Positions 26,580 to 36,672 of a DNA stretch of 45,677 bases are shown piece after piece. Location of the stretch: the NCBI GenBank assembly GCA_024743255.1, contig JANSWY010000034.1, positions 1-45,677 on the forward strand, in the 5' to 3' direction. Position numbers and translations under genes: made by a program. Numbering within the stretch: the first letter of the stretch is position 1; the number at the start of each line of letters is the position of its first letter. The notes below the pieces were generated by a model, which saw nothing but the letters and a program-made list of their open reading frames with translations, did not search any database and was not told the origin of the DNA. The stretch is from a bacterium. Its GTDB lineage: Bacteria > Bacteroidota > Bacteroidia > Cytophagales > Cyclobacteriaceae.

Positions 26580-29500
26580 TTACTCTTTGCTAAATCGATG
26601 GGATACGGTGAACATCCCCTCGCCATCTGTGATCATAATGTGGTATACACCAGCACTAAGACCTGATATATCTAAAGAAGTTGAATGAAGACCTAAGTAA
26701 TGATTCAACAATTGAGTGCTGTAACTTCTACCAGTTGCATCAACTATTTTCATATTAAGTTCTTCAACATCTCTTCTCACGAAATAATCCAGATTAATGA
26801 AGTCTTTACCTGGGTTAGGATAAACTTTAAGGTCCTGAACGACAGGAATTGGGTCACCTACCCCAACAATCAATGTAACACTAATTCCAGCCTCTTCAAT
26901 CAAAGCTAAAAGTGTCAATTGCTCATTATCGAAATCTACACCCAATTCAAATTCCACAAATGTGCTTTCATCCATAGGAACACCCGGGAACTGAACATTA
27001 AACCTATACAGTCCTGGTGGTAGGTTACCGATTAAGAAATCACCCAGGTCATCAGATTCCACATATCCGATCAGCTCGAAACCATCATCATTCTCAGGTT
27101 TTGAATCCGGTGGCCTTCTTCTCATGGAAACCCCTGCTCTTTTAACCCTTCTACCGGCCTCAAGCCTTCCACCTTCATTGTCGATATCCTCTTCCACAGC
27201 GCCATCAACAGAGGCAGAACCTTGCTCTACATCAGTAGGCTGACCTTCCATGGTTATATTTTCCCCAGTGATAACATCTCTAAGGAAAACCGTATCAGCT
27301 TCTTCCCAAAGGAATGTGCTTCCAGTATAAGTTTGAAGCAACTCATCATCAATTGAAAGATCTGGCCTCACAAGCATTACATAATCACCTAAGACAGTAT
27401 TCATGAAATTATAAGTACCATCTGAACCAAGATCCTGAGTTGTAAGTGAATCCCATGGGCCGCTATCAACCAATTCATACAATGAAATATTACCGGATGT
27501 AAGCGCTGTTGAACCTCCCAAATTAAATACAGTTCCAAACAAGTCTGTTACGGCCAGAGCAGTGGTAATTTCGCTGGAAATGGTTAAGTCTGTGATTTCG
27601 GAATTAGTGACATCAACTGAATATTCTCCCATTTTTGAAATATCAATACTTTCAATCACAAAAGTATCAGCTGTTGCTCCGGCAATATCAGCACCATTGA
27701 ATTTCCACTGATAAGAATTATTTGCTCCGCCTGAGACGTCTACCGATAACTCCTGATCTTGATTGACTTGAATTTCAATAGTTTGCTCTGTACCTACCAG
27801 CTGTTGTGGGTCATACGTATATGTAGTAATTCCAACGTTGACAGCCAATTCGTCAAATCCTAATTGGCAGTTAGAAACATTCAACTCCTGAATATTTAAC
27901 AATTCCACTACCTGTGGCACATAGGTGATATCATTATCAGAAAGATCAATTACTTCCAATCCTGTTATATCCAATATATCATCGGGAATATCTCCTATGA
28001 CACCAACTCCAGAAATTTCGAGTCTCGTAACTCTATTATTCACGACAGTAACTCCATCCCAATCATCTAATACAGTACCTGGTGAGGTTGTAGGCCAATT
28101 CACATTCCAATCACCAGCTGTTGCTGTTCTGATAGCTTGCAATGCAATTGAATCCCTTTCTCTGCTAGATACTTTCAAATCAATAGTAGAGGAATACAAG
28201 GTAAGACCAGTCACTAAAGCATTTGTAATCTCTAGTCTGTATTTGCCTTCATCCGTTTGAGCCAAATTGGTAACCTCCAAATTTTCTGTAGTTGAATAGT
28301 TGCTTCCATCTTTCAACCACTGATAACTATTGTTTGCTCCAGTAAGTAAAAGACTAATAGAAACATCCTGTCCTACATCTATTAAAGTATCAATGGGCAT
28401 ACTAATGCTATCCATCGGACTATAGATAAGACTTGGGATACCCAAATTCAACTCAAGGTCTCCAAACTGTATTCTGTTTCCACTTACATCCATATCTGTT
28501 AAGGAAGTAACGCTATTCAGATCCGGTATTGATTCCAAATCATTATTCGCCAGATTAAGATTGGTTAAAACCTGTAAATCATTAAATGAATCAGGAATGG
28601 TATCAATCAGATTATTATCTGACAAATTCACAGTTATAAGAGAATCCGCATATGATATATCATCAGGCATACGTCCATCAAGTGCATTGCTACTTAAATC
28701 CAGATTCGTAACCCTATTATTGGCAACCGTAACCCCATTCCAGGTGTCAAGCGTACCTGTCAACCAATTTGTTGAATTAGTCCAATTTGCACCATCCAGA
28801 TTATTGTAGAGGCTTACCATCGCGGTAGAATCCTCCTCAAAATCAGATAGAGCCAGGCGATAATCACTTGTGGAAATTGTTAAGTCCGTGATAATAGCAT
28901 TATTGATTTCCAAATGATATGTACCTGTATCTGATGGAGTAAACGTTGCTATATTCAAATCCTGAGCAGTTTGATCTGCTCTTAGTACTCCATCCTGATA
29001 CCACTGGTAAGAATTGCTAGAACCGAAGGTCTCGATATCAACTATTGGGTTATCTCCAACAGCTACAATCGTATCAATTCCCGGATCGTTTGGTAACTTT
29101 TGATTACTGTAAGTGAAACCTGCTAAAGTGTTATTAGGTTCCAAATCTCCAAAATCAAGATAGTTGGAATCTGCTGCAAACTCTGTAATTGAAGTTATTG
29201 CACTTAAGTCTGGTAAATCCTCTATTTGGTTATCGAATATATATCCAATTTGTAGACTCGTTAGATCCTGGAACTCCGCTGGAACAACACCAGAAATAAT
29301 ATTGGAGTGAACGTCCAATTTCTTTAGGTTCTCTAAATAACTAACTTCAAGAGGTAACTCCCCAACAAGATTATTATTCGGAAGAATCAAAGAATCGACC
29401 CTATCACCAACAACCGTTACACCATGCCAGGTATCGATAGTTCCTGATAACCAATTGCTATTGATACTCCAGTTGGCACCATCAGTTGCATCATAAAACA

Positions 29501-31985
29501 CTTTTAGCGAAAGTGAATCCAATTCTCTTCCGGGACTTGGGTTTCTGAATGTAAAAGTTTCACCCATTCCCCAATTACCATCCAAATCTCTTGGACGTAC
29601 AGTAACTGTGTGAGTTCCTGCACTCAACGCAGATGCTGGTAATGCTATAGATATATCAATAATTGAATCATTAGCATGATTGACTTCCACGGCACTTCCA
29701 TAACCTGGATCAGTATCAAAGAAATACTCAAAAGCATCAAGGTTGACAAAAGTACCACTTCCTGCTGCATCTACGTAAACAAGTCTTTTTTCAGCTAAAC
29801 CAAATACTCCTTCCGAAGACATTGGCCTCACATAAAGAATGTGAAAACCCTGAGATAAACTTGCAGTGGAGATTCCCTGCATGATATCAATAATATTAGC
29901 TGCAGAACTAACCGTCAAAGTATCGCCATTACCATATCCAGGATCGACATCAAAGAAGTACTCCAAATCATCAACAATTACTGCAGATCCTCCTGATGAT
30001 GGATCAACAAAGACCAGTCTTCTCTCTGCTAGTCCCCATGCTCCTCCATCAGTTTTAATCCTTAAGAATAGAGAGTGAAAGCCATTAGATAATGATGCGG
30101 TGGAAATTCCTTGCATGACATCAACAATGTTAGCAGCCGAACTTACTGTCAAAGTATCTCCATTACCATAACCTGGATCAACATCAAAGAAATATTCCAG
30201 GTCATCAACAAGAATCGCAGAACCTGCTCCGGCTTCATCTACAAAAACCAGTCTTCTTTCAGGTTGACTCCAAGTTCCCTCTGCTTGAACTCTTAAGAAT
30301 AATGAATGAAATCCTGTACTTAGACTTGCTGTTGACAGCCTTGGTGCCAGATCAACAATATTTCCAGGAGTAGTAACAGTTATGGCAGTAGCTGCTCCAT
30401 AACCAGGATCTACATCGAAGAAGTACTCTGCATTATCTACAGTCTTAGCAGCTGAAGCGCCAGAGGGATCAACATACACTAATCTCGATTCTGCAAGACC
30501 CCAAAGGCCATTTTCATCTTGTGATCTTACATGTAGAATATGAAACCCTTCTGAAAGAGATGCTGTAGAAACTAATTCTGAAATATCCAGTGTGTCATTC
30601 GGAGTAGTCACAGTAAAAGCAGTTCCTAAACCATACCCAGGATCATCATCAAAAAAATACTCAGCAGCATTAACTGTATTTTGATTAAACTGCCCAAACT
30701 CACGAACAACAATATTGTATTGCTCTGGTAACCCCCAGCCACTTAAATCCCTTACTCTAAAGTGTACTGTATGAAACCCTTCGGAAAGGCTTGTAGCATC
30801 AGATAAAGTAATAGTTGAAGCAACTGGGCTAGTACCTGTTACACCTGATGAAACACCATTTCCAAAACCCGGATCAGCATAATCGTAGAAGTACTCCACA
30901 TCTATAATATCTGCACCAGATGCAGACGCCACTTCAATATCCAAATCAATGGTGGTGGATACTTGCGAGATATTTGGGCCAAATATATGATTTACACCAG
31001 GCAACTCACTTCCTCTAAGAATAAAGCTAGTATAATCCAATCCAATAGATGCAGCTGCTGCAGGAGAAGTACCTTGAAGTGTAACATCATTGTTATCGCT
31101 CCAGGCTGTACTTACTACTAGCCCATTGAACTCAGGATCAGAACCTGTTTCTGCATTTGTACCAGTGTTTATAGATGACCCAGAGCCAGGCAATACATTT
31201 GCAAATGTATCGTCATTTGTAGTGAAAGTAAGATTATTGGAAATAACACTAGCTGTCAATGAGTCTGCACCCTCAGGTGATCTCCCAAAAAAGATATTAT
31301 TTGAAATAGTACAACCAGTAACGGACCTGAAGGCCATAAAATTGGGATCAGCTCCACCTCCTACGAAAACGTTTCCTGTAATACTACAAAAGGACGCTGA
31401 AACAGATCCAAAGCCATCAGTATTACCGTAGATTACATTGTTAGAAATCTGATTTGCACCAGATAGAGCAACAAAGTTGATAGCAACAGTATTAGTAGCT
31501 CCAATTGAGCTCCCAATAATGTTTCCTTCAATTGTAACATTATCGAATGCAAAAGTTCCACTTGGAAAATTAATTCTTCTCACAAATGAATTCCGAATAG
31601 CAAAAGAACTCAAAAAAGAAACACTTGGGCTATACCCTATCTCGCCAGAAGTCTGATAAATTCCTGAAATAGATCCACCAGAGGCATCTCCAGAAAGTGA
31701 GATTGACGTAAAGTTACTGGTCTGACCATTTGCAGACTTAGAAATATAACCCGGTCCTATCAAATGCACCCCTACAGCCATGGTTATAGAACCATAGGAA
31801 GTAGGGCTAGGCATTACCATAATAGTATCCCCAGCAACGGCAGATCCTTCTGCTGATGCATAATCAGCAAAGCTTCCCGCTATGGGGTTAATATTATTAT
31901 CTAAAATTAAAATCGCTGCTTGACTCGAGATAGCAAAGATAATAGCCAACCAAGCCAGCAATGACTTCTTGAATAGCATAGTCAT
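26580..31985 (-). CDS. Giant T9SS-secreted modular surface protein
   Basis: An 1801-residue secreted protein. In order: signal peptide (about 1-24); a right-handed beta-helix-like region (about 25-300) with Asn-ladder segments such as GCTISNNIFFG; six repeats of about 78 residues (about 360-820), each opening with a version of EYFFDVDPGYG and ending in LRxV-type strands; three modules (from about 821, 1052 and 1278) that pair plant-type leucine-rich repeats with an Ig-like domain; a Gly-poor regulatory domain preceded by EGGRLEAGRRVKRAGV (about 1600); and a type A T9SS sorting domain from about 1720 (KVYPNPGKDF). It should be exported through T9SS and held on the surface. Adhesion or polymer binding is inferred; no catalytic motif is seen. 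It follows a smaller paralogue by 11 bases. Confidence 0.85.
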   Translation of the reverse strand: MTMLFKKSLLAWLAIIFAISSQAAILILDNNINPIAGSFADYASAEGSAVAGDTIMVMPSPTSYGSITMAVGVHLIGPGYISKSANGQTSNFTSISLSGDASGGSISGIYQTSGEIGYSPSVSFLSSFAIRNSFVRRINFPSGTFAFDNVTIEGNIIGSSIGATNTVAINFVALSGANQISNNVIYGNTDGFGSVSASFCSITGNVFVGGGADPNFMAFRSVTGCTISNNIFFGRSPEGADSLTASVISNNLTFTTNDDTFANVLPGSGSSINTGTNAETGSDPEFNGLVVSTAWSDNNDVTLQGTSPAAAASIGLDYTSFILRGSELPGVNHIFGPNISQVSTTIDLDIEVASASGADIIDVEYFYDYADPGFGNGVSSGVTGTSPVASTITLSDATSLSEGFHTVHFRVRDLSGWGLPEQYNIVVREFGQFNQNTVNAAEYFFDDDPGYGLGTAFTVTTPNDTLDISELVSTASLSEGFHILHVRSQDENGLWGLAESRLVYVDPSGASAAKTVDNAEYFFDVDPGYGAATAITVTTPGNIVDLAPRLSTASLSTGFHSLFLRVQAEGTWSQPERRLVFVDEAGAGSAILVDDLEYFFDVDPGYGNGDTLTVSSAANIVDVMQGISTASLSNGFHSLFLRIKTDGGAWGLAERRLVFVDPSSGGSAVIVDDLEYFFDVDPGYGNGDTLTVSSAANIIDIMQGISTASLSQGFHILYVRPMSSEGVFGLAEKRLVYVDAAGSGTFVNLDAFEYFFDTDPGYGSAVEVNHANDSIIDISIALPASALSAGTHTVTVRPRDLDGNWGMGETFTFRNPSPGRELDSLSLKVFYDATDGANWSINSNWLSGTIDTWHGVTVVGDRVDSLILPNNNLVGELPLEVSYLENLKKLDVHSNIISGVVPAEFQDLTSLQIGYIFDNQIEDLPDLSAITSITEFAADSNYLDFGDLEPNNTLAGFTYSNQKLPNDPGIDTIVAVGDNPIVDIETFGSSNSYQWYQDGVLRADQTAQDLNIATFTPSDTGTYHLEINNAIITDLTISTSDYRLALSDFEEDSTAMVSLYNNLDGANWTNSTNWLTGTLDTWNGVTVANNRVTNLDLSSNALDGRMPDDISYADSLITVNLSDNNLIDTIPDSFNDLQVLTNLNLANNDLESIPDLNSVTSLTDMDVSGNRIQFGDLELNLGIPSLIYSPMDSISMPIDTLIDVGQDVSISLLLTGANNSYQWLKDGSNYSTTENLEVTNLAQTDEGKYRLEITNALVTGLTLYSSTIDLKVSSRERDSIALQAIRTATAGDWNVNWPTTSPGTVLDDWDGVTVVNNRVTRLEISGVGVIGDIPDDILDITGLEVIDLSDNDITYVPQVVELLNIQELNVSNCQLGFDELAVNVGITTYTYDPQQLVGTEQTIEIQVNQDQELSVDVSGGANNSYQWKFNGADIAGATADTFVIESIDISKMGEYSVDVTNSEITDLTISSEITTALAVTDLFGTVFNLGGSTALTSGNISLYELVDSGPWDSLTTQDLGSDGTYNFMNTVLGDYVMLVRPDLSIDDELLQTYTGSTFLWEEADTVFLRDVITGENITMEGQPTDVEQGSASVDGAVEEDIDNEGGRLEAGRRVKRAGVSMRRRPPDSKPENDDGFELIGYVESDDLGDFLIGNLPPGLYRFNVQFPGVPMDESTFVEFELGVDFDNEQLTLLALIEEAGISVTLIVGVGDPIPVVQDLKVYPNPGKDFINLDYFVRRDVEELNMKIVDATGRSYSTQLLNHYLGLHSTSLDISGLSAGVYHIMITDGEGMFTVSHRFSKE
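29540..30905 (-). repeat. Six tandem 229-237-bp repeats inside the giant surface-protein gene
   Basis: The segment encoding EYFxD-x-DPG(Y/F)G starts near 30890, 30655, 30421, 30190, 29953 and 29724. The units near 30190 and 29953 are highly similar even at DNA level over the codons for FFDVDPGYGNGDTLTVSS, which points to recent internal duplication. Confidence 0.75.
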
Positions 31986-31996
31986 ACTTTGCAGTC

Positions 31997-33100
31997 TTAG
32001 TTACCTATAGCTCTAACTGTAACATCCAAATCGTCTCCTTGCTTGATCACTTCAGGTACGATAAAAGTCTGGATATATGGAAGTGATGTTCCTGTAATAT
32101 CAAACGGAATTGAGCTTCCTGTTACCCCCACATCCGTTGCATCATTACCTGCTCCAAGAAGTGCTGCATTTGAAGGAGTTGGGTCCCAATCCTTCTGCCA
32201 GTTATCGGTAACGATGATATTTGCATCAGTGAAAACGTCCGTTGTTACAGTAATGGAAGTTATATTATTACTGCCAGTAATGTTGGTACCTGTTGGTGGT
32301 AGTGTATTGTCGAAAGCTCCAACACTCGCATTATTATTAAAAACATTGTTAACATTTGAAGTGAATGCTCCAGGCTGTCTCCCAAAAAAGATATTATTAC
32401 TTACTGTACAATTCTGTAATGTTCCGAACGCATATTTGTTGTCCTCACCATCACCAAGAAATACATTATTCTTTATGATTGTTCCATTGTAAGCCGTAAT
32501 CGATCCTGCAGGACCTGTTGAAGTTGCCGGATACCCAACAATGATATTATTGGTAATTATCGAGTTATTAATTCTGTTTGTGAAGTTGATAGCTGCAATG
32601 TTAGTGGTGTTTTGATTGTGCACTATGCAATTTCTGACTATCACATTTGACATTGAGAAGGCAGTACTAGTGTTTGAATTGAAGTAGTTTACATCACTGT
32701 TTTCTACTGAAAGACCAGAATAGTTCCCAGTGGTCCATCCGATATAAATCTGAGTAGTAACTGTCATGCCAGCAATTCTGATTCCACTTCCGGAAATCCT
32801 GATATCGTCAACTGATGACAGTTGGGGTCCATCTTTATCTGGATTGAAACCAATACCAATAATTGAAATTGAATCGTTTGCTTCAAGAATTTCAACATCT
32901 CCGTAATTTGTTGCACTAGGGATTACGTGAATAATGTCTCCTGCGGTAGATGCGTCAATGGCACCTTGTAAAGTATTGTAAACGTGGGAACCAGTAGGAG
33001 CTCCCGGATTGTTGTCAGCAACAAGAATCGTCTGACCAAAAGATTGTGTGAAAAATAGTATTAGCGTAGCTGAGAAGAGAATAGTAATAACGTTTTTCAT
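31997..33100 (-). CDS. Secreted beta-helix protein, short paralogue of the next gene
   Basis: A 367-residue protein with a signal peptide (KNVITILFSATL, cleaved after about QSFG). It is made of parallel beta-helix rungs with Asn-rich turns (NSIITNNIIVG, NCTVSNNIFFG). It aligns by eye with the first 350 residues of the 1801-residue protein: TILVADNNPGAP matches ILILDNNINPIAG, and NNIFFGRQPGA matches NNIFFGRSPEGA. It ends at QGDDLDVTVRAIGN, where the larger protein continues with its Ig/EYF repeats, and has no T9SS sorting domain. The ATG at 33100 begins the signal peptide; earlier in-frame codons are not needed. It is probably the first gene of a two-gene operon. Confidence 0.75.
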   Translation of the reverse strand: MKNVITILFSATLILFFTQSFGQTILVADNNPGAPTGSHVYNTLQGAIDASTAGDIIHVIPSATNYGDVEILEANDSISIIGIGFNPDKDGPQLSSVDDIRISGSGIRIAGMTVTTQIYIGWTTGNYSGLSVENSDVNYFNSNTSTAFSMSNVIVRNCIVHNQNTTNIAAINFTNRINNSIITNNIIVGYPATSTGPAGSITAYNGTIIKNNVFLGDGEDNKYAFGTLQNCTVSNNIFFGRQPGAFTSNVNNVFNNNASVGAFDNTLPPTGTNITGSNNITSITVTTDVFTDANIIVTDNWQKDWDPTPSNAALLGAGNDATDVGVTGSSIPFDITGTSLPYIQTFIVPEVIKQGDDLDVTVRAIGN

Positions 33101-33324
33101 AGCGTTTGTAGTGTGTTTGTAAAAATTCGCGACATTAATAAAGTTAATAAAATTATAAGTCAATTAACTGTAGGGTTCGGGACAACCAATATCCTTACCC
33201 TTAAACGGACTGTATTCGTGACGTATAGCGGTTTTTCTTCGATTTTTTCTTTAAATTTTATGAACGGACATGGGGATTCCGGTTTTAGTTTGTTTATGTA
33301 GATAATAAGTCACCTATTATCAGT

Positions 33325-34554
33325 ATGGTTAAAATTAAATTTGTTTTAATAGCAACACTTCTATTGGTTGCTAATGTATGTAACGCGCAAAAGCTAGGAT
33401 TCACCCTGCCTGACAACAAAAAATCTATCAATATACCTTTTGAGCTGTACAATAATCTCATCATCATCCCCGTAACTCTTAATCACACTCTGACCCTGAA
33501 TTTCATTCTGGATACCGGGGTTCAAAATGCTATTCTGACAGAAAAAGTTTTTAGCGATCTATTAAGATTAAAGTATCAACGAAAAATTTCTATTTCCGGA
33601 CCAGGTATCAAAGACTCTGTTGATGCGTACATCAGTAATGGAATAACGCTTTCACTTCCAGGTGGTGTAGAAGCCAATAATAGGTCCATACTTGTCTTGC
33701 AGGAAGATTATTTAAATCTAAAAAACCAACTGGGTGAGGAAGTATATGGCATTATTGGTCATGAAGTCTTCAGCATGTTTGTGACTAAGATTGATTATGA
33801 TAATAAAGTAATCAAACTATATAACCCAGACCATTTTAAACCGAGTAGAAGAAAAGTCAAAGTCCCAATAACCGTCACAAAAACGAAACCTTATATTACT
33901 TCCTACATCAATTACGGAGATACTTCCGATAGCATCCATCTTATGATCGATACGGGTGCAAGTCATGCCCTACTACTTGATCCGGAAGCTGATAGCAGCA
34001 TTGTGGTCCCGCCAGAAACTCTATTCACCAATTTGGGTAAAGGTTTGGGAGGAGATATTAATGGTGTCCTTGGCAGAATCCCGACTTTCAACGTTGGTAA
34101 ATTTTCCTTTCGTAAAGTTCTTGCGTCTTTTCCTGAAAGTGGTGTTTATAACAAAAACATAAAACGGGGTTCTAGAAGTGGTACTATTGGGGGAGAACTA
34201 CTTGCGAGATTAAATCCGACTTTTGACTATATCAACGAATACATTTATATAGAAAAAAGCAAGAATTTCAGAATGCCTTTTAAGCACGACATGAGTGGAA
34301 TTTTCATGGAAGCTAAAGGACCAAATCTTGAGCTACTTGTGATTACTAATCTCAAAAAAGACTCACCGGCTGCTAAGGCTGGACTCAAAAAAAATGACAT
34401 CATCTCGAAGATTAATGGTCAGAGTGTAAATGAATTGGGGATATCTAAGGTAAATAGAGTACTTCGGTCTAAACCAGGAAGGAAAATCAAATTAAAAATT
34501 GTCAGAGACGGGGAGCTTTTGAAAAAATGCTTTGAGCTGGAGAAGTTTATTTAA
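33325..34554 (+). CDS. Exported aspartyl protease with two DTG sites and a PDZ domain
   Basis: A 409-residue protein with a signal peptide (cleaved near NVCNAQ). Two retropepsin-like motifs occur in one chain: FILDTGVQNAIL with D63 and LMIDTGASHALLLD with D209, the second followed by the usual hydrophobic-Gly strand (GVLGRIPTFNVG). A PDZ domain at about residues 325-405 carries SPAAKAGLKKNDIISKINGQ. The two lobes could form one active site within the chain, as in pepsins, whereas retroviral enzymes need a dimer. Substrates are unknown. It precedes a flavoprotein gene by 35 bases but that gene has its own promoter-like element. Confidence 0.85.
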   Translation: MVKIKFVLIATLLLVANVCNAQKLGFTLPDNKKSINIPFELYNNLIIIPVTLNHTLTLNFILDTGVQNAILTEKVFSDLLRLKYQRKISISGPGIKDSVDAYISNGITLSLPGGVEANNRSILVLQEDYLNLKNQLGEEVYGIIGHEVFSMFVTKIDYDNKVIKLYNPDHFKPSRRKVKVPITVTKTKPYITSYINYGDTSDSIHLMIDTGASHALLLDPEADSSIVVPPETLFTNLGKGLGGDINGVLGRIPTFNVGKFSFRKVLASFPESGVYNKNIKRGSRSGTIGGELLARLNPTFDYINEYIYIEKSKNFRMPFKHDMSGIFMEAKGPNLELLVITNLKKDSPAAKAGLKKNDIISKINGQSVNELGISKVNRVLRSKPGRKIKLKIVRDGELLKKCFELEKFI

Positions 34555-34566
34555 ACTATCATGAGC

Positions 34567-34574
34567 TATTTTTG
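34567..34574 (+). promoter_or_regulatory. -7 element TATTTTTG for the flavoprotein gene
   Basis: An exact TAnnTTTG lies 15 bases before the ATG at 34590, in the 35-base gap after the protease gene. TTTA (34546-34549) upstream is a partial -33 match. Confidence 0.4.
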
Positions 34575-34589
34575 GTTCAAATTTAGCTT

Positions 34590-35729
34590 ATGCATAAAGA
34601 AGAAATAGATTTCGATGTTATCATAGTTGGTGGAGGGCTAGCTGGACTAATATCTGGAATCTTACTTTCTAATCATCATCTTAAAGTTTGTCTGATTGAA
34701 AAAAAGAAGTATCCTTTTCACAGAGTTTGCGGTGAATATATATCTAATGAAGTAATCCCTTTCCTGGAAAAACACGATCTGTTTCCTACTGAACTTGGGC
34801 CGTCTGATATTAAAAGATTTCAACTAACATCTACAAACGGCCTATCGATGCAAATGCCTCTGGACCTGGGAGCATTTGGTATAAGCAGGTTTAAGTTTGA
34901 TGAATTCCTTTTGACAAAAGCTATAAATTCTGGAGTCACTGTGAAACAAGGTAATCCAGTAACTGACTTCAATTACAGAGATGATTATTTCCTGGTAAAT
35001 ACCAATCAAGAAAAAGGCTTAACATCGAAGTTGTTGATTTCTGCACATGGTAAAAGATCTTCTATTGATAAGCATCTGGATAGAGAATTCATTTCAAAAA
35101 AGTCTCCTTATATCGGTGTTAAATATCATATCTCATTAGACTTCCCATCTGATCTAATTGCCCTTCACAATTTCAAAAATGGATATTGCGGAATAAGCAA
35201 AGTAGAAGGCAATACATATAATCTGTGCTATTTGAGCCATCGAAGCAATTTGAAAAAATACAATGGCGACATAAAAGCAATGGAAGAACGGGTGCTTTGG
35301 AGAAACCCATATTTGAAGGACATATATCGTAATGCCAATTTCTTATTCGACAAACCAGAGGTGATTAATGAAATAAGTTTTGATACAAAGCCAATTGTGG
35401 AGGATCATGCTCTGATGGTTGGAGATTCTGCTGGTATGATTACCCCACTCTGTGGCAATGGGATGGCCATGGCGATTCATGGAGCAAAAATGGTCTCTGA
35501 AACAATTATAGATAATTGGAATGATGGGGATTTTGATAGGTCAAAGATTGAAACAGAGTATGCATCGAGATGGTCCCGGCATTTTAGTAACAGAATTAGA
35601 GTTGGTCGTGAAATACAAAAACTATTTGGATCTACTGTATTAAGTAATTTCTCGGTACTCCTGGCAAAAACAATCAAACCACTATCAAGAGGACTGATGT
35701 CACTTACTCACGGAGAACCGTTTAGTTAA
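34590..35729 (+). CDS. FAD-dependent oxidoreductase, geranylgeranyl reductase-like
   Basis: A 379-residue flavoprotein of the PHBH/geranylgeranyl reductase type. The N-terminal Rossmann motif VIIVGGGLAGLISGILL leads into EKKKYPFHRVCGEYIS, where the conserved Cys-Gly-Glu is typical of this group, and the second FAD motif is MVGDSAGMITPLCGNGMAMA. Relatives saturate isoprenoid chains, hydroxylate aromatic polyketides or halogenate. Its stop overlaps the end of the convergent UbiA-type gene by eight bases. With the nearby type III polyketide synthase and methyltransferase, a role as a ring hydroxylase or chain reductase on that product is a fair inference. Confidence 0.82.
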   Translation: MHKEEIDFDVIIVGGGLAGLISGILLSNHHLKVCLIEKKKYPFHRVCGEYISNEVIPFLEKHDLFPTELGPSDIKRFQLTSTNGLSMQMPLDLGAFGISRFKFDEFLLTKAINSGVTVKQGNPVTDFNYRDDYFLVNTNQEKGLTSKLLISAHGKRSSIDKHLDREFISKKSPYIGVKYHISLDFPSDLIALHNFKNGYCGISKVEGNTYNLCYLSHRSNLKKYNGDIKAMEERVLWRNPYLKDIYRNANFLFDKPEVINEISFDTKPIVEDHALMVGDSAGMITPLCGNGMAMAIHGAKMVSETIIDNWNDGDFDRSKIETEYASRWSRHFSNRIRVGREIQKLFGSTVLSNFSVLLAKTIKPLSRGLMSLTHGEPFS

Positions 35730-36591
35730 TAAATAATACCGCAGTTGATAAAAAATACAAATTGAGTACAAGTGAAGAGATTAGATTTAATCTCATTGTA
35801 TTTTGGAAGTCAGCCTTAGTCCTATCTCCCCTCACTTTAAAGTACCACCAAGCAAAAAACCCTAATATTGGAGTTAACGAAAGTTGAAAGGATACTGCAA
35901 CCCCTAATGAATAATACTGATAGTAAAACATTACAAAGCCAAGGCAGGAGAATGCAAAAAATAAAGCTGTAAAATGGAAAGTTCCCAAGATCCCAAGCTT
36001 TCTACTAATCGTCTCATCACCCCGCTTTCCATCTTCTTCATGCTGATAAATCTGTGTCATTGGATATGAGCCCAAAAGTAAAAAGGAGCTTAGAATAGCC
36101 GGAATTTGTATTTTGATATCAAAAAGATCTCCTGCAATTCCTCCGTCAAACCCTACTATGCACATTAAGAAAGTAAAATATCCCTGAAAGATTCCTGCGG
36201 TCAGCCAACCTGCTATCGGCATTTTCTTCAGTCTTACTGAAGGGTGACTGTATGCTTTAGAAACCAGACCATAAACAAACATTAGTGCTGCCAATTCTAC
36301 ACTTAGAATTGCTGCTAAGATTATACCGACAGTATCAAACAATAACGCAACCCAATATAGCTCTTTTGTGACCTTGGGAGGTTCTTTTAATCCACCAATG
36401 CTGCCCTCATCCTTATCAAAGTAAGAGTTATAAGCATTACTGGCTGGATAAATAAAAAAGTGTAGTGCTACAAAAACAATTGCCCCACTAAACCATGTTA
36501 CCGAGTTAGAAATGCTTAACGCAAATAGAAAAACAGGTAAGAGGAAAAAAGAAAATGGAATTCTCAAATGTAGCAAGGTTGACCTTTGCAT
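35722..36591 (-). CDS. UbiA-superfamily prenyltransferase
   Basis: A 289-residue membrane protein with eight or nine helices. The first Asp-rich motif is NSYFDKDEG and the second is HEEDGKRGDETISRKLG; both keep the acidic residues that bind Mg-diphosphate. Members of this family transfer prenyl chains to aromatic or other acceptors in quinone, haem and lipid synthesis. The spacing NAYNSYFDKDE differs from MenA and COX10 types, and the acceptor is not predictable. It is transcribed towards the flavoprotein and away from the type III polyketide synthase, sharing an 81-base divergent gap with the latter. Confidence 0.8.
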   Translation of the reverse strand: MQRSTLLHLRIPFSFFLLPVFLFALSISNSVTWFSGAIVFVALHFFIYPASNAYNSYFDKDEGSIGGLKEPPKVTKELYWVALLFDTVGIILAAILSVELAALMFVYGLVSKAYSHPSVRLKKMPIAGWLTAGIFQGYFTFLMCIVGFDGGIAGDLFDIKIQIPAILSSFLLLGSYPMTQIYQHEEDGKRGDETISRKLGILGTFHFTALFFAFSCLGFVMFYYQYYSLGVAVSFQLSLTPILGFFAWWYFKVRGDRTKADFQNTMRLNLISSLVLNLYFLSTAVLFIN

Positions 36592-36672
36592 ATTTATCAG
36601 ACTAGAAGTTCTCTCTGTTAGACGACCAATTTAGCACTATTTTATGTATTATTGATTGCCGAAATAACGATT

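Noticed and set aside
31986-31996. The two beta-helix genes as one gene split by a frameshift or nonsense mutation
   Set aside because: The downstream gene has its own ATG and signal peptide, and the frame after the first stop closes at once; they are paralogues in tandem.
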